Below, one piece after another: positions 50,544 through 60,400 of a stretch of 64,000 nucleotides of DNA. This DNA is from Victivallis lenta (GTDB taxonomy: Bacteria > Verrucomicrobiota > Lentisphaeria > Victivallales > Victivallaceae): assembly GCF_009695545.1 (NCBI RefSeq), contig NZ_VUNS01000004.1:124001-188000 (forward strand). The letters run 5' to 3'. The notes under the pieces were generated by a model. The model made no database searches. It was given only the letters and a program-made list of their open reading frames with translations, and had not been told where the DNA came from. Position 1 is the stretch's first letter. Every line of letters begins with the position of its first letter. Position numbers and translations under genes: made by a program.

Positions 50544-53500
50544 TCAGGCTTTTTTGCCGAAGAAACGGACGGTTGCCTCCGCAATACGCTGGAATGCAGC
50601 GTAGAGGCCCGGGATGAACATCATGCCGACGATCGTCGCCACCAGCATGCCCCAGAAGGTCGTAATACCGATCGCCTGCCGGCTGCCCGCCCCGGCGCCC
50701 GAGGCGAAAACCATCGGGAACACGCCGATCACGAACGAAAGCGCGGTCATCATGACCGAACGGAACCGGAGCCGCATGCCGTTCAGGGCGGCATCGCTGA
50801 CCGACTGCCCGGCGTCGCGCTCCTGCTTCGAATATTCGACCATCAGGATCGCGGTCTTGGCGGTCAGCCCGATCAGCATCAGGAGCCCGAGCTGGCAGTA
50901 GATGTTGAAGCTCATCTGGAAGATCCACAGGGCGAGCAGCCCGCCGAGCGTCGCCGTGCCGACCGACAGAATCACCGAAATCGGCATCGTCCAGCTCTCG
51001 TACTGCGCCACGAGGAACAGATAGGCGAAGGTGAGCGCCAGCACCATCAGATAGAGGATCATACCCTCGTTCTGGCTCTCCTGATAACTCATATCGGTCC
51101 AGCTGAGCTGATAGTCGTGCGAGAACTCCGTATCCACGATATTCTGCACGAGGTTCATCATCTGCCCGGAACTGAAGAACGGCACACCCTGCGTGTTCAC
51201 GCTGGCGGACGGGAACATGTTGAAACGCTCCGTCTGGCGCGGTCCGAGCGTCCAGCGCACCGTCGCCAGTGCGTCGAGCGGCACAAGCGCTCCGGTCGAG
51301 CTCGGCACGTAGAGCTGGCTCACGATGTTCAAATTCCGGCGGAAATCCTCGGAGGACTGCATCTTAACCTTGTAGGTCTTGCCGTATTTGTTGAAGTCGT
51401 TGATGTAGATCGAACCGAGCTGGCTCTGCAGCGTCGAGAAAATCGCGCTGATCGGAACCTTCATCGCTTCGGCCTTGTCACGATCGATGTCGAGGTGCAG
51501 CATCGGCGTATTCGCATCGAACGAGGTGAAAGCGTAGATCGCCTTGCCGCTCTGCATGATTTTGCCGAGCAGATTCTGCGTCGCCTGCGACAGCTCCTGC
51601 GAGTTCTGGTCGCCGGTCGCCTGGAAAGCGAACGAGACGCCGCCGGTGGCGCCGAGCCCCGGGATCGCGGGCGGCGCAAAGGCGGTGACCTGCGCATCGG
51701 GCAGCACCGCGCAGCGTTTGGTCAGCTCGCTCTGGATCGCCTTGATCTGAAGCGCAGGTTCCTTCCGTTCGCTCCAATCCTTCAGCGTGACGATCGCCAT
51801 GCCGAGGTTTTCGCCCTGACCCGCGGTCATGCTGCGGCCCGGGACGGAGAGCACATGGTCCACGCCCGGCAGCTGCCTGGCGATTTCGGCGACTTCGCTG
51901 AGCGCCGCTTCGGTCCGCGGCAGCGACGCGCCGGGCGGAAGAACGACCTCGCAGAAGAGCGCGCCCTTGTCCTCATCCGGCAGGAACGCGCCGGGGAGTT
52001 CCCGGTAGACGAAGTAGTTCGCCGACAGAATCGCCGCGAAGAGCACGAGCGTCAGGGCCATGCGGCGAACCATCAGTTTGGCGAAGCCGAGATAGCCGTT
52101 CCGGGTCCAGTTCAGCCCGATGTTGAACCAGCGGTAGAGGCCGCGCGGCTCTTTCTGCGGCCGCAGCACGAGCGCGCAGAGGGCGGGGGAAAGCGTCAGG
52201 GCGTTCACCGTCGAAAGGATCAGCGCGATGCACATCGTGACCGCGAACTGCATGTAGATCTTGCCGACCATTCCGCCGTAAAATGCGATCGGCGCATAAA
52301 CCGCCACGACCACGAGCGTGGTTGCAATCAGCGCGCCGGTGAGCTGCTGCATGGTTTTCATCGCAGCGTCGAACGGGGAGAGATGCTCCTCCTGAATCAT
52401 CCGCACACAGCTTTCGGTCACGCAGATCGCATCGTCCACCACCGACCCGATGACCAGGATCAGCGCGAACATCGACAACGTGTTGATGCTCATGCCGAGC
52501 AGGTCAAGGAAGATGAAGGTGCCGATCAGCGAAACCGGAATGGTGACCGAAGGCACGATCGTCGCGCGCCAGTCCTGCAGAAAGAGCCAGGTGATCGCAA
52601 CCACGAGGATGAAGGTCATGACCAGAGTCATGACGATCTCCTCCATCGTGACCCGGACGAAGTTGGTCGAGTCGTAGCCGAGCGTCCATTCCATCCCTTC
52701 CGGGAAGTTCTTCTCGAGGTTTTCCAGCTCCGCCTTGACGGCCGAAAGCACTTCGAGCGCGTTCGCGTCGCTGAGCTTGAAGATGGCGAGCGGCACGGTC
52801 GGCCTGTCGTCGAAGTGGGCGATGCCGGTGTAGTTCTCGGAGCCGAGCTCGACCCGGGCCACGTCCTTCAGCCGGACGATCCGGCCGTCATCGCCGGTCT
52901 TGATGATGATGTTCTCGAATTCGGCCGGCTCCTGAAGCCGCCCCTTCGTGTCGATCTTGAACTGCATGTAGTCGCTGGCGAACTCGGTTCCGACAGAACC
53001 GGTCGCGGCCTGCACGTTCTGGCTTGAAACCGCCTCCGAAATATCGGCATTGGTGATTCCGAGCGCACGCATTTTATTCGGGTTCAGCCAGATGCGCATG
53101 CTGTACGTCATGTCGGTGAACACGATCGCCTGGCCGACGCCGTCGATGCGCGAAATCGGGTCGCGCATGTGGATTGCGACGTAGTTGCTGATGAAGAGCG
53201 GCGTGTGCTCCGGGTTCGTGCTGGTGACCGCCACCATGCCGAGGATGTCGCTCGACCGTTTGTAGACGGTCAATCCGTTGTTGACCACCTCGGTCGGCAG
53301 CGAGTGCTCGGCGCGCTTGACGGCGTTGTTGACGTTGACGTACGCCATATCGTCGTCGGCCTCCGACTTGAAGGTCAGCGTCAGCGAGTAGTTGCCGGAG
53401 TTATCCGAGGTCGACGAGTAGTAGACCAGATCCTCGATGCCGTTGACTTCGGCTTCCAGCGGCGCCGCGACCGTGTCGGCGATGACCTGCGCGCTCGCGC

Positions 53501-53654
53501 CGGGATAAGTGGCCATGACCACGATGGTCGGCGGCGACACTTCGGGATACTCCGCAATCGGCAGCCGGAACATGCAGACCGATCCGGCCAGCACGAAGAA
53601 CAGCGAAATGACGATCGCGAACTTCGGGCGTTTGATGAAAAGTGCTGAAAACAT
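50544..53654 (-). CDS. RND-family efflux transporter permease (AcrB/HAE1 type)
   Basis: A 1036-residue inner-membrane proton-driven pump of normal AcrB length. The first helix follows MFSALFIKRPKFAIVISLF. Two periplasmic porter/docking regions lie at about 30-330 and 555-865. The GSVVDDAICVTESCVR motif carries the paired Asp of the proton relay at about 405-406. Twelve membrane segments are expected. It probably exports hydrophobic drugs, bile salts or toxic metabolites. It follows the adaptor gene by 12 bp and the marR-type gene further upstream. No outer-membrane factor is present. Confidence 0.95.
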   Translation of the reverse strand: MFSALFIKRPKFAIVISLFFVLAGSVCMFRLPIAEYPEVSPPTIVVMATYPGASAQVIADTVAAPLEAEVNGIEDLVYYSSTSDNSGNYSLTLTFKSEADDDMAYVNVNNAVKRAEHSLPTEVVNNGLTVYKRSSDILGMVAVTSTNPEHTPLFISNYVAIHMRDPISRIDGVGQAIVFTDMTYSMRIWLNPNKMRALGITNADISEAVSSQNVQAATGSVGTEFASDYMQFKIDTKGRLQEPAEFENIIIKTGDDGRIVRLKDVARVELGSENYTGIAHFDDRPTVPLAIFKLSDANALEVLSAVKAELENLEKNFPEGMEWTLGYDSTNFVRVTMEEIVMTLVMTFILVVAITWLFLQDWRATIVPSVTIPVSLIGTFIFLDLLGMSINTLSMFALILVIGSVVDDAICVTESCVRMIQEEHLSPFDAAMKTMQQLTGALIATTLVVVAVYAPIAFYGGMVGKIYMQFAVTMCIALILSTVNALTLSPALCALVLRPQKEPRGLYRWFNIGLNWTRNGYLGFAKLMVRRMALTLVLFAAILSANYFVYRELPGAFLPDEDKGALFCEVVLPPGASLPRTEAALSEVAEIARQLPGVDHVLSVPGRSMTAGQGENLGMAIVTLKDWSERKEPALQIKAIQSELTKRCAVLPDAQVTAFAPPAIPGLGATGGVSFAFQATGDQNSQELSQATQNLLGKIMQSGKAIYAFTSFDANTPMLHLDIDRDKAEAMKVPISAIFSTLQSQLGSIYINDFNKYGKTYKVKMQSSEDFRRNLNIVSQLYVPSSTGALVPLDALATVRWTLGPRQTERFNMFPSASVNTQGVPFFSSGQMMNLVQNIVDTEFSHDYQLSWTDMSYQESQNEGMILYLMVLALTFAYLFLVAQYESWTMPISVILSVGTATLGGLLALWIFQMSFNIYCQLGLLMLIGLTAKTAILMVEYSKQERDAGQSVSDAALNGMRLRFRSVMMTALSFVIGVFPMVFASGAGAGSRQAIGITTFWGMLVATIVGMMFIPGLYAAFQRIAEATVRFFGKKA

Positions 53655-53666
53655 GGAGTGCCCCCT

Positions 53667-54782
53667 TTACTTGCCGGGTTCGGCCAAGCCGACCGGGCTG
53701 ACCGTCTGTCCCGGCGCGGCCTTGTGAAGCCCGCCCGTGATGACCCGCTCGCCGGCCGCGAGGCCGGAAAGAACGGCCTGCCGGTCGTAGATCTGGCTGC
53801 CGGTGACGATCTTGCGCTTTTCGACCTTGTTATCCTTGCCGACGACATAGACGAAATGATCCTTGCCGTCGGTCATCAGGGCCGCGACGTTGACCGACGG
53901 GAGCGGCTTCTCGAACTTCTCGGTGAATTTCACCGTGACGTAACCGCCGGGAATCAGCTCCATCTCCGGATTCGGAGCCTCGAACTGAAGCATCAGCGTG
54001 CCGGTATTCGAATCGACCCGGTTGTCGATGAAGTCGAGCCTGGCCTCGTGCTTGAACGGCTGCCCGTCGGCGCGGGAGATCTGAAGTTCCGATTTGCTCT
54101 GGTTGCCGTTGCCGAAATGGCGGAAGAAGTCGGCCTCGCTCATCGAGAACTTGATCTTCACCGGATCGTAGCGGACGATCGTCGCCAGCGTCCCCGTTTC
54201 CGGCGTGATGTAATTGCCTTCGCTGTAGATGTTCGAACCGATCCGGCCGTCGAGCGGCGAGTAGATCTTCGTATAGGAAAGATCGTTTTCCGCGCGGATC
54301 AGATCCGCTTTCGCCTCCTCGATTTTCGCCTCGTAGGATTTCAGCGTGCGCAGCGAGCTGTCGTAAGTCGTCTGGGCGGTCGCCTGCGTCTCGATCAGCT
54401 TCTGGTAACGTTCGTACTCCTTCTGGGCGAACGCATATTCGGCCTCCATCTGGGCCAGGACCGATTTGGCGGAGCGGACGTTGGCCGCATAGATCGTATC
54501 TTCGATCTCGAAAAGCAGGTCGCCTTTCCTGACCATGCTGCCCTCTTTGAACGGCGCTTTCTCCATCGTGCCGGAGACCCGGGCCACAATGTTCACCGTA
54601 TCGGCGGCGGCGACGGTTCCGACATAGGTTTTCGGTTCGCTCCGGTCGATCATGGTCACTTCCTCAACCCGGACCGACGGCGCCTGCGCCTGCGGCGCGG
54701 CGGCGGAGAGCGTTCCGGAGGCCGGCAGAAGCGCCGCCCCGAACAAAATCCCGGTCAATGCTTTCCTTACACTGAGATTCAT
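53667..54782 (-). CDS. RND efflux periplasmic adaptor (HlyD/AcrA type)
   Basis: A 371-residue protein with a Sec signal peptide (about 1-28) and no lipobox Cys. A split biotinyl-lipoyl-like domain (VNIVARVSGTMEKAPFKEG, then IYSPLDGRIGSNIYSEGN) flanks a coiled-coil hairpin (about 105-165), followed by beta-barrel and membrane-proximal domains. It bridges the RND pump to an outer-membrane channel. 12 bp before the RND gene; the marR-type gene lies 118 bp upstream. Confidence 0.93.
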   Translation of the reverse strand: MNLSVRKALTGILFGAALLPASGTLSAAAPQAQAPSVRVEEVTMIDRSEPKTYVGTVAAADTVNIVARVSGTMEKAPFKEGSMVRKGDLLFEIEDTIYAANVRSAKSVLAQMEAEYAFAQKEYERYQKLIETQATAQTTYDSSLRTLKSYEAKIEEAKADLIRAENDLSYTKIYSPLDGRIGSNIYSEGNYITPETGTLATIVRYDPVKIKFSMSEADFFRHFGNGNQSKSELQISRADGQPFKHEARLDFIDNRVDSNTGTLMLQFEAPNPEMELIPGGYVTVKFTEKFEKPLPSVNVAALMTDGKDHFVYVVGKDNKVEKRKIVTGSQIYDRQAVLSGLAAGERVITGGLHKAAPGQTVSPVGLAEPGK

Positions 54783-54900
54783 TTGAATATACCTCGGTTT
54801 TATTTATGGATTCCTGAATGCTAGAAACCTAACAATATCTCTGAAAATACAAATTCTCCGTTTCCGCTCCTTTTCAATGTCGATGGTTTGGGATTGCAGA

Positions 54901-55332
54901 CTAAGTGATCGTATCGCAGATCCGCTCGCTCAAGCGGATGTAAGTCGCCGTCTCCTCATCCGTCAACCGGCTTCTGAGCAGTTGATTCGCCGCCATCGCC
55001 TCCCGGATCACCAGCGGCTGAAGCTCCTTCGCCTTGGGGGTCAGGACGATCTTCTTGAGCCGCGCGTCGGCCGGCACGCTGACCCGCTCGATAAAGCCGT
55101 CCCGCTCGAGCAGCTTCAAAATGCCGGTTGCCGTCGAACGGCGGATTTCAAATTCCTCCTCGATGTCTCTCTGATAAATATCCTGCCATTGGGAAACGAT
55201 GAAGATGAAGCAGAGCACATGCCCCTGCGTGCCGGTCAGCCCGAGCCGGGCCGCGTTGCGGTCGCAGAAGCGGCGGATCTTCTTCCCCAGCGCATTGATG
55301 GTGCCGATCAGCGCAAATTCCGGATTTCTCAT
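54901..55332 (-). CDS. MarR-family transcriptional regulator
   Basis: A 143-residue winged-helix protein with RRSTATGILKLLERDGFIERV (recognition helix, about 64-84) and the wing PADARLKKIVLTPKAKEL. It is probably a repressor of the RND pump operon that follows on the same strand, released by small aromatic ligands. AGGGAAG precedes the ATG. The N-terminal dimerisation helix is complete. Confidence 0.92.
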   Translation of the reverse strand: MRNPEFALIGTINALGKKIRRFCDRNAARLGLTGTQGHVLCFIFIVSQWQDIYQRDIEEEFEIRRSTATGILKLLERDGFIERVSVPADARLKKIVLTPKAKELQPLVIREAMAANQLLRSRLTDEETATYIRLSERICDTIT

Positions 55333-55379
55333 CTGCTTCCCTGATTCATATCGATTTCCGAACTGTTACTCCGATCAAT

Positions 55380-55407
55380 AATATAATGGAGAACGGACGT
55401 TTTTCAA
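55380..55407 (-). promoter_or_regulatory. promoter of the marR-efflux operon
   Basis: On the minus strand TTGAAA (55402-55407), a 16-bp spacer and TATATT (55380-55385), 48 bases before the marR-type start. Confidence 0.5.
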
Positions 55408-55505
55408 TCAGGGTTTCCGAAAAATTCGCATTTTTTGTAAATCATGATTTCCGTTCTTCCGGCTGCGGCATCCTGATAAATTTCCCTTTTTTTGCAGCAG
55501 AAGGC

Positions 55506-55534
55506 TTGACATTCCCCATGAAGTTTGTCATAAT
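55506..55534 (+). promoter_or_regulatory. promoter of the GntR-type regulator
   Basis: A perfect TTGACA (55506-55511), a 17-bp spacer and CATAAT (55529-55534), 52 bases before the ATG. Confidence 0.65.
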
Positions 55535-55560
55535 TAATGCTAAAGAGCAAATCCGCATTA
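55535..55560. promoter_or_regulatory. TAATGC...GCATTA inverted repeat, candidate autoregulatory operator
   Basis: TAATGC (55535-55540) and GCATTA (55555-55560) are 6-bp arms 14 bp apart, directly downstream of the -10 box where a repressor would block transcription. Confidence 0.35.
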
Positions 55561-55585
55561 GCACTATTGACAAAATCAGGATCTT

Positions 55586-56725
55586 ATGAACCGGAAAGAA
55601 TTGTTTGAGTCGGCAAAGCGATACGTCGTCGGCCGAATCGCGCAGGAACTCGGAACGGCGGAGCGGAAACTCCCGACCGCGCGGCGGCTCGCGGAGCTGG
55701 CCGGCTGCAGCTACGGCACGATGCGGCTGGTCATGGCGGAGCTGGAAAAGGAGGGCTTCGTCCGCCAGCGGCAGGGCTCCGGCACCTATATTTCGGAACG
55801 GGCCGGAGAGCTGGCGGAGCCGTTCCTGGCCCGGAAGCTGCTCTATTTCCGCAGCCCGCACTTCGGTACGCCGAGCAACAGCTTCAGCGAGTATCTGGCC
55901 GCGGGGCTCGAGGCGGAGGCGGCGCGCCGCGGCTGGAAAGTCACGAGCGTGACCGTCACCTCGCACGACGAGTTTCTCGCCGCCGCGCGCTCGATGGGCG
56001 GATGCTGCGACGCCGTCGCCTACGCTCCGGTCAGCGAACCGTTCACGCTCGACCAGATCGCGGCGCTGCGGATGCTGCGGGGCAAACCGTTCGTCCTGTT
56101 CAACGACTATCTGAATACCACGGTCCACAGCGTCACCATCGACAACCGCCGCGGCGGCGCGATGGCGGCCAGTCTCCTGCTGTCGCGGAACCACCGCCGG
56201 ATCGGCCTGCTGTTCGGCGAACCCCGGGTCCGGCCGTGCGTGGAGCGCGCCATCGGATTTTCGGAGATGCTGGAACTGGCCGGCATTGCGCCGGTGATCA
56301 TCGATGCGGAAGTGGACCGCGACGCCAACCGCTACGACTGCGCCTACCGCGCCGTGGAGCGGGAACTGCGCCGGGGACTCGACATCACCGCTCTCTTCGC
56401 CGTTTCGGACTACAGCGGCTGGGGCGCCCTCGACGCGCTGAAGGACGCCGGCAGACGAATTCCGGAGGACGTCAGCCTGATCAGCTTCGACGGCCTGCCG
56501 TTTCTGGACGGACTCGACCCGAAACTGACCGCAATCCGGCAGCCGCTGCCGGAGATTCTGGACCGGGCGTTCGCAATTCTCGGGGGAGAACTTCCGTCCG
56601 GCGGCTACCAGACCGTGGTGCCGCCGGTTTTCAAACCCGGCGAAAGCGTCCGTCACCTTCCCGATGTCGCGGTCGAAGCACCGTTCCGTCCGCTCGCCGA
56701 CCGTCCCTGCGAATATTCGCTGTAA
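55586..56725 (+). CDS. GntR-type regulator with LacI-like sensor domain
   Basis: A 379-residue protein. The N-terminal GntR winged helix (about 5-70) has ERKLPTARRLAELAGCSYG, then ELEKEGFVRQRQGSGTYI. A periplasmic-binding-protein-like effector domain (about 85-365) includes FVLFNDYL, NHRRIGLLFGEPRVR and EDVSLISFDGLPFLDG. It is followed after 46 bp by a pseudopilin and then a GH42-like hydrolase on the same strand, so it is probably the local regulator, perhaps co-transcribed. Confidence 0.9.
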   Translation: MNRKELFESAKRYVVGRIAQELGTAERKLPTARRLAELAGCSYGTMRLVMAELEKEGFVRQRQGSGTYISERAGELAEPFLARKLLYFRSPHFGTPSNSFSEYLAAGLEAEAARRGWKVTSVTVTSHDEFLAAARSMGGCCDAVAYAPVSEPFTLDQIAALRMLRGKPFVLFNDYLNTTVHSVTIDNRRGGAMAASLLLSRNHRRIGLLFGEPRVRPCVERAIGFSEMLELAGIAPVIIDAEVDRDANRYDCAYRAVERELRRGLDITALFAVSDYSGWGALDALKDAGRRIPEDVSLISFDGLPFLDGLDPKLTAIRQPLPEILDRAFAILGGELPSGGYQTVVPPVFKPGESVRHLPDVAVEAPFRPLADRPCEYSL

Positions 56726-56771
56726 CCCTGTCCGCGTATTTCACCGTTTTCATTAAGAAGGAGATAATCTC

Positions 56772-57389
56772 ATGGCCCGGAAACATTTTACGCTGATCGA
56801 ATTATTAGTCGTCATTGCGATTATCGCGATCCTCGCCTCGATGCTGCTGCCCGCGCTGAACCAGGCGCGGGCGCGGGCGAAATCGAGCCGCTGCGTCTCG
56901 AACCTCAAGCAGTGCGGAACGGCGCTGCTGCTCTATGCGGATTTCTCCGACGGCTGGATGCCGGACGGCATGGGGCCGGACTATGCGAAGAACTGGCACC
57001 GCTATCTGCTCGACGCCAGACTCTTCAGCGGCAGGAACTCCGACCAGGTCGTCTATCGCTGCCCGGCAGCCGCCTACCGTCCGGGAACCTACGACAAACC
57101 GTTCGAAATCTACGGATTCCGTTCGAAGGACTGGTACAATATGAAGCAGGAGAAACGCTCCGCATCGACCGTCTTCCTGGTGGCGGACAGCTCGAAGGGC
57201 GGCCGGAGCACGGATCAGGCTCCGTATGTCTGCATCAATCCGGGCTGGGATGATCCCCAGCGGGTGATCTTCCGCCACTCCGGCATCGCAAACATGGTGT
57301 TTCTGGACGGCCATGTCGAGGGACTCCGGGCCGGTGAAATCAAGAAGCACGAGAACTTCACCCGGATCTGGCCCTATCTCGGACTCTGA
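56772..57389 (+). CDS. pseudopilin-like protein with H-X9-DG motif
   Basis: A 205-residue protein with leader MARKH then [22 protein letters not shown], and His instead of Gly before the Phe. It has [20 protein letters not shown] and C-terminal [14 protein letters not shown] (His-X9-Asp-Gly). A strong AAGGAG ribosome-binding site sits before the ATG, and the gene ends 17 bp before the hydrolase. Inner-membrane anchored, domain in the periplasm; function inferred from context only. Confidence 0.88.
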   Translation: MARKHFTLIELLVVIAIIAILASMLLPALNQARARAKSSRCVSNLKQCGTALLLYADFSDGWMPDGMGPDYAKNWHRYLLDARLFSGRNSDQVVYRCPAAAYRPGTYDKPFEIYGFRSKDWYNMKQEKRSASTVFLVADSSKGGRSTDQAPYVCINPGWDDPQRVIFRHSGIANMVFLDGHVEGLRAGEIKKHENFTRIWPYLGL

Positions 57390-57406
57390 AAGGAAAGGAC
57401 GGACCG

Positions 57407-60400
57407 ATGACCCTGTTGAAACACTGGCTTGTCCTGGCGGCGCTGGCCGCCGCGCCGCTGCTCCGCGGCGGGGATGAAAACATCGGCGTGTCGGCACTTC
57501 CGGCGCCGGATACGGGGACGGTTTCGGAGCTGCCGGCCATCTGGAAAGGCGGAGAAGGCAGACCTTCCACAGTAATGCTGACGATCCGGATTCCGGGCGG
57601 AGAGCCGCTGTCGGAGATCGCGCTCAAATCGCGCTCGATCAACCGGTGGTGGGTGATTTCCGGCGTCACGCTCGAAGGGGTGCGGGACGGGAAAACCGTG
57701 AAACTGGCCGCGAAGCCGTGGTTCGTGCGCGGTGAAGACGACACGCCGAAGGTGTTTGCAATCAAGCTGAATCCCGGTGCCGAGGGGTTCTCCGAGTACC
57801 GGCTCTCGCTGCGCCGTCCGCACGGCTTCCTCCATATGGAGCTCTCGGAGCTGAACGTCGTTTTCGCCGGCCGGCTGCAGGCGGAAATCCGGCCGGAACG
57901 GACGCTTTTCCGGGCCGGCGGAACAGTCTCCGGGACGGTGAAGCTGAACAACCCGTTTCCTTCCCCCGTTTCCGGCAGACTGAAGCTGTTCGCGGGGGAA
58001 ACCTGCGTATGGGAGAGCGCACTGGCCGTTCCGCCCGGAGAAAGCGAAAGAGTCTGGTCGTTCCCGGCGGCCAAGCCGGAAACGTTCCGCCTGACTCCGC
58101 GCTTCGAATCGGATGCGAAACTGGCGGCGCACTCCACGGGTGAGCTCCGGATTCTGCCGAAGCGCAGCCGATACCGCATGTCGGTCGGAACCGCCCACGG
58201 CTCGGCGCAGTCGGCCGCGCTCGGCTTCACCGTCCGCCACGACTGGAGCGATGCGTCCGGGCTCTCGGACCGGGTGCTGAGTTCGATCGTCCGGGAGCAG
58301 TCGCTCAGCCGCAGCAACTGCGGCGTGACCTTCGAAACCGCCGAAGACGGCCGTTACATGGTCAACGCCGACGGCGAGACGCTGAAGAACATCGCCATGC
58401 ATGTGCCGCGGCGCCTCGGCGCCGAAACCGCCGGGGTGTTCGATGAGCTGAACGGCCACCCCGGCCTGGAGGAGATCGTCTACTACAACGAACACGGCTA
58501 TCACACCTGGCACGTCAGAGGATTGGCCGATTACAGCAAACACACGCTGCGGCTCTACCGCGACTGGCTGAAAGAGCGTTACCGGGACATCTCTGCCCTG
58601 AACCGGCTCTACGGCACAAACTGCCGCGATTTCTCCGGGATCGAACCGCCGCGCAAATTCACGGGCCCGTCCGCCGCCTGGTTCGACTGGATGGAGTTCC
58701 GGCGTTACAGCGTCGCACAATATTTCCGGGAGGCCTACAGCCTGATCAAGCCGCACCTGCCGGATACGCCGATTATGCCCAAGCCGATCAATTTCGATTA
58801 TTACGCCGTCAGCACAGCCGCCGACCCGTGGCTGCTGCGCGATGCGTGCGATGTCTATGGATACGACATCTATCCTTTTCAGCGCGAAGGATATCTCGAT
58901 CCGGCGATGAGCCTGGATTTTCACCGCACGCAGGTCGGGGAACGGCCGCTGAAATTTCTGGAATCGAATTTTGAGTTCCGCCGCGTGAACCAGACGGAGA
59001 AGAGTTCGGCGGATATGCACCTGCTGTATATGCCCGCCTTCCTGCGCGGGCTCAAAGGGGTCTATTTCTACTGCTGGCATCAGGCGTGGACGCAGAATCA
59101 CCGCGGCTTCTGGCTGTGCGGACCGGACGGAGTGCTGACGCCGCAGGGACGCGGCGCGGCGCAGGTTGCGAAGGCCGCCCAGACGCTCGCCCCGGTCCTG
59201 ATGACCGGCCGGGTTCCGCCGGCGACGGCGGCAGTCTATTTTCCGTGGGAGGAGATCTCTCAGACGCCGAACGTCGCGCCGATATCGGCCATGCGCGGGG
59301 CCTACAAGCTCATGACCCAGCTTCACTACCCGACCGATATCATCAGCCATCACAATATTGCGGCCGGAGAGCTGACCCGGTATCGGGTCCTGCTGCTGCC
59401 GCTCTCCCGCCACCTGCGGCCGGAGACGGCGCAGAGAATCGCGGAATTCGTCCGGGCCGGCGGAATCCTGATCGCCGAATACCAGGCCGGGCGCTTCGAC
59501 CAGTTCCACCGCGAAACGGATTCCCTCCGCGGGCTGCTGGGCGGAAAATCGCTCGGCACGACCGATGCGTTCAAGAGCTTCGACGCCGGAGATGACAAAG
59601 GGATCAGGCTTTACGCGCCGATCACGAAGGAGACGCCGTTCGGCTGGCGGCACCGCCCGAACGTCGAGCCGATCGACCGGGCCGAAAGAATCGCCGCCGC
59701 CGCCGATGCGGAAATACCGGCCCGCTTCCCGGACGGCTCCCCGGCGGCGATCGAACGGACGGCCGGCAGAGGGCGGGTGCTCTACTTTGCCGCGACCTTC
59801 TTCAATTCGTACCGGAATTACTTCTACACGCTGAACACGCTGCCGAATCCGGCGACGCGCGGAAACGAGATCATCAACGTCGGAGACCCGGCGTACCGCC
59901 GGCTGCTCCGCGCATTCCTCGACCGCTGCGAAGTGCGTCCGCCGATGCGGCCGGCGCTCGGTTCCGACGATGTCGAAACGGACGATTCGCCATTCCAGAT
60001 CCTCTCCCGCTTCGGCAATGCGGAGTGCATTCTCTTCGGCATCGCCAACTGGGGGCCGCACGAGCGGCATGCGGTTGCATTCGAAGCGGATGTCCCGTTT
60101 GAAATCCGGCGGCTCTTTGTAATGGACACGGTCCGCGAAACGCTCAAAGAACTTCCGTTCCGCTGTGAAAAAGGAGTGCTGTCGACGACGCTGCCGCAGC
60201 TCGACAAAAGCCTGGTGCTGATCGCGATGCGGAATGCCGGACCGCTGCTGGCCGTCGCTTCGCAGCCCGGCGAAGGCAAACCGGTCGCGGTCCGGGTCAT
60301 GAACTTCCTGCCGGAACAGGCGGCGGGAACGCTGCAGCTCCGGGTGGACGGAATTCCGGCACCGCTGTCGGAACCGCTCGCGTTTACGCTCTCCCCGGGG

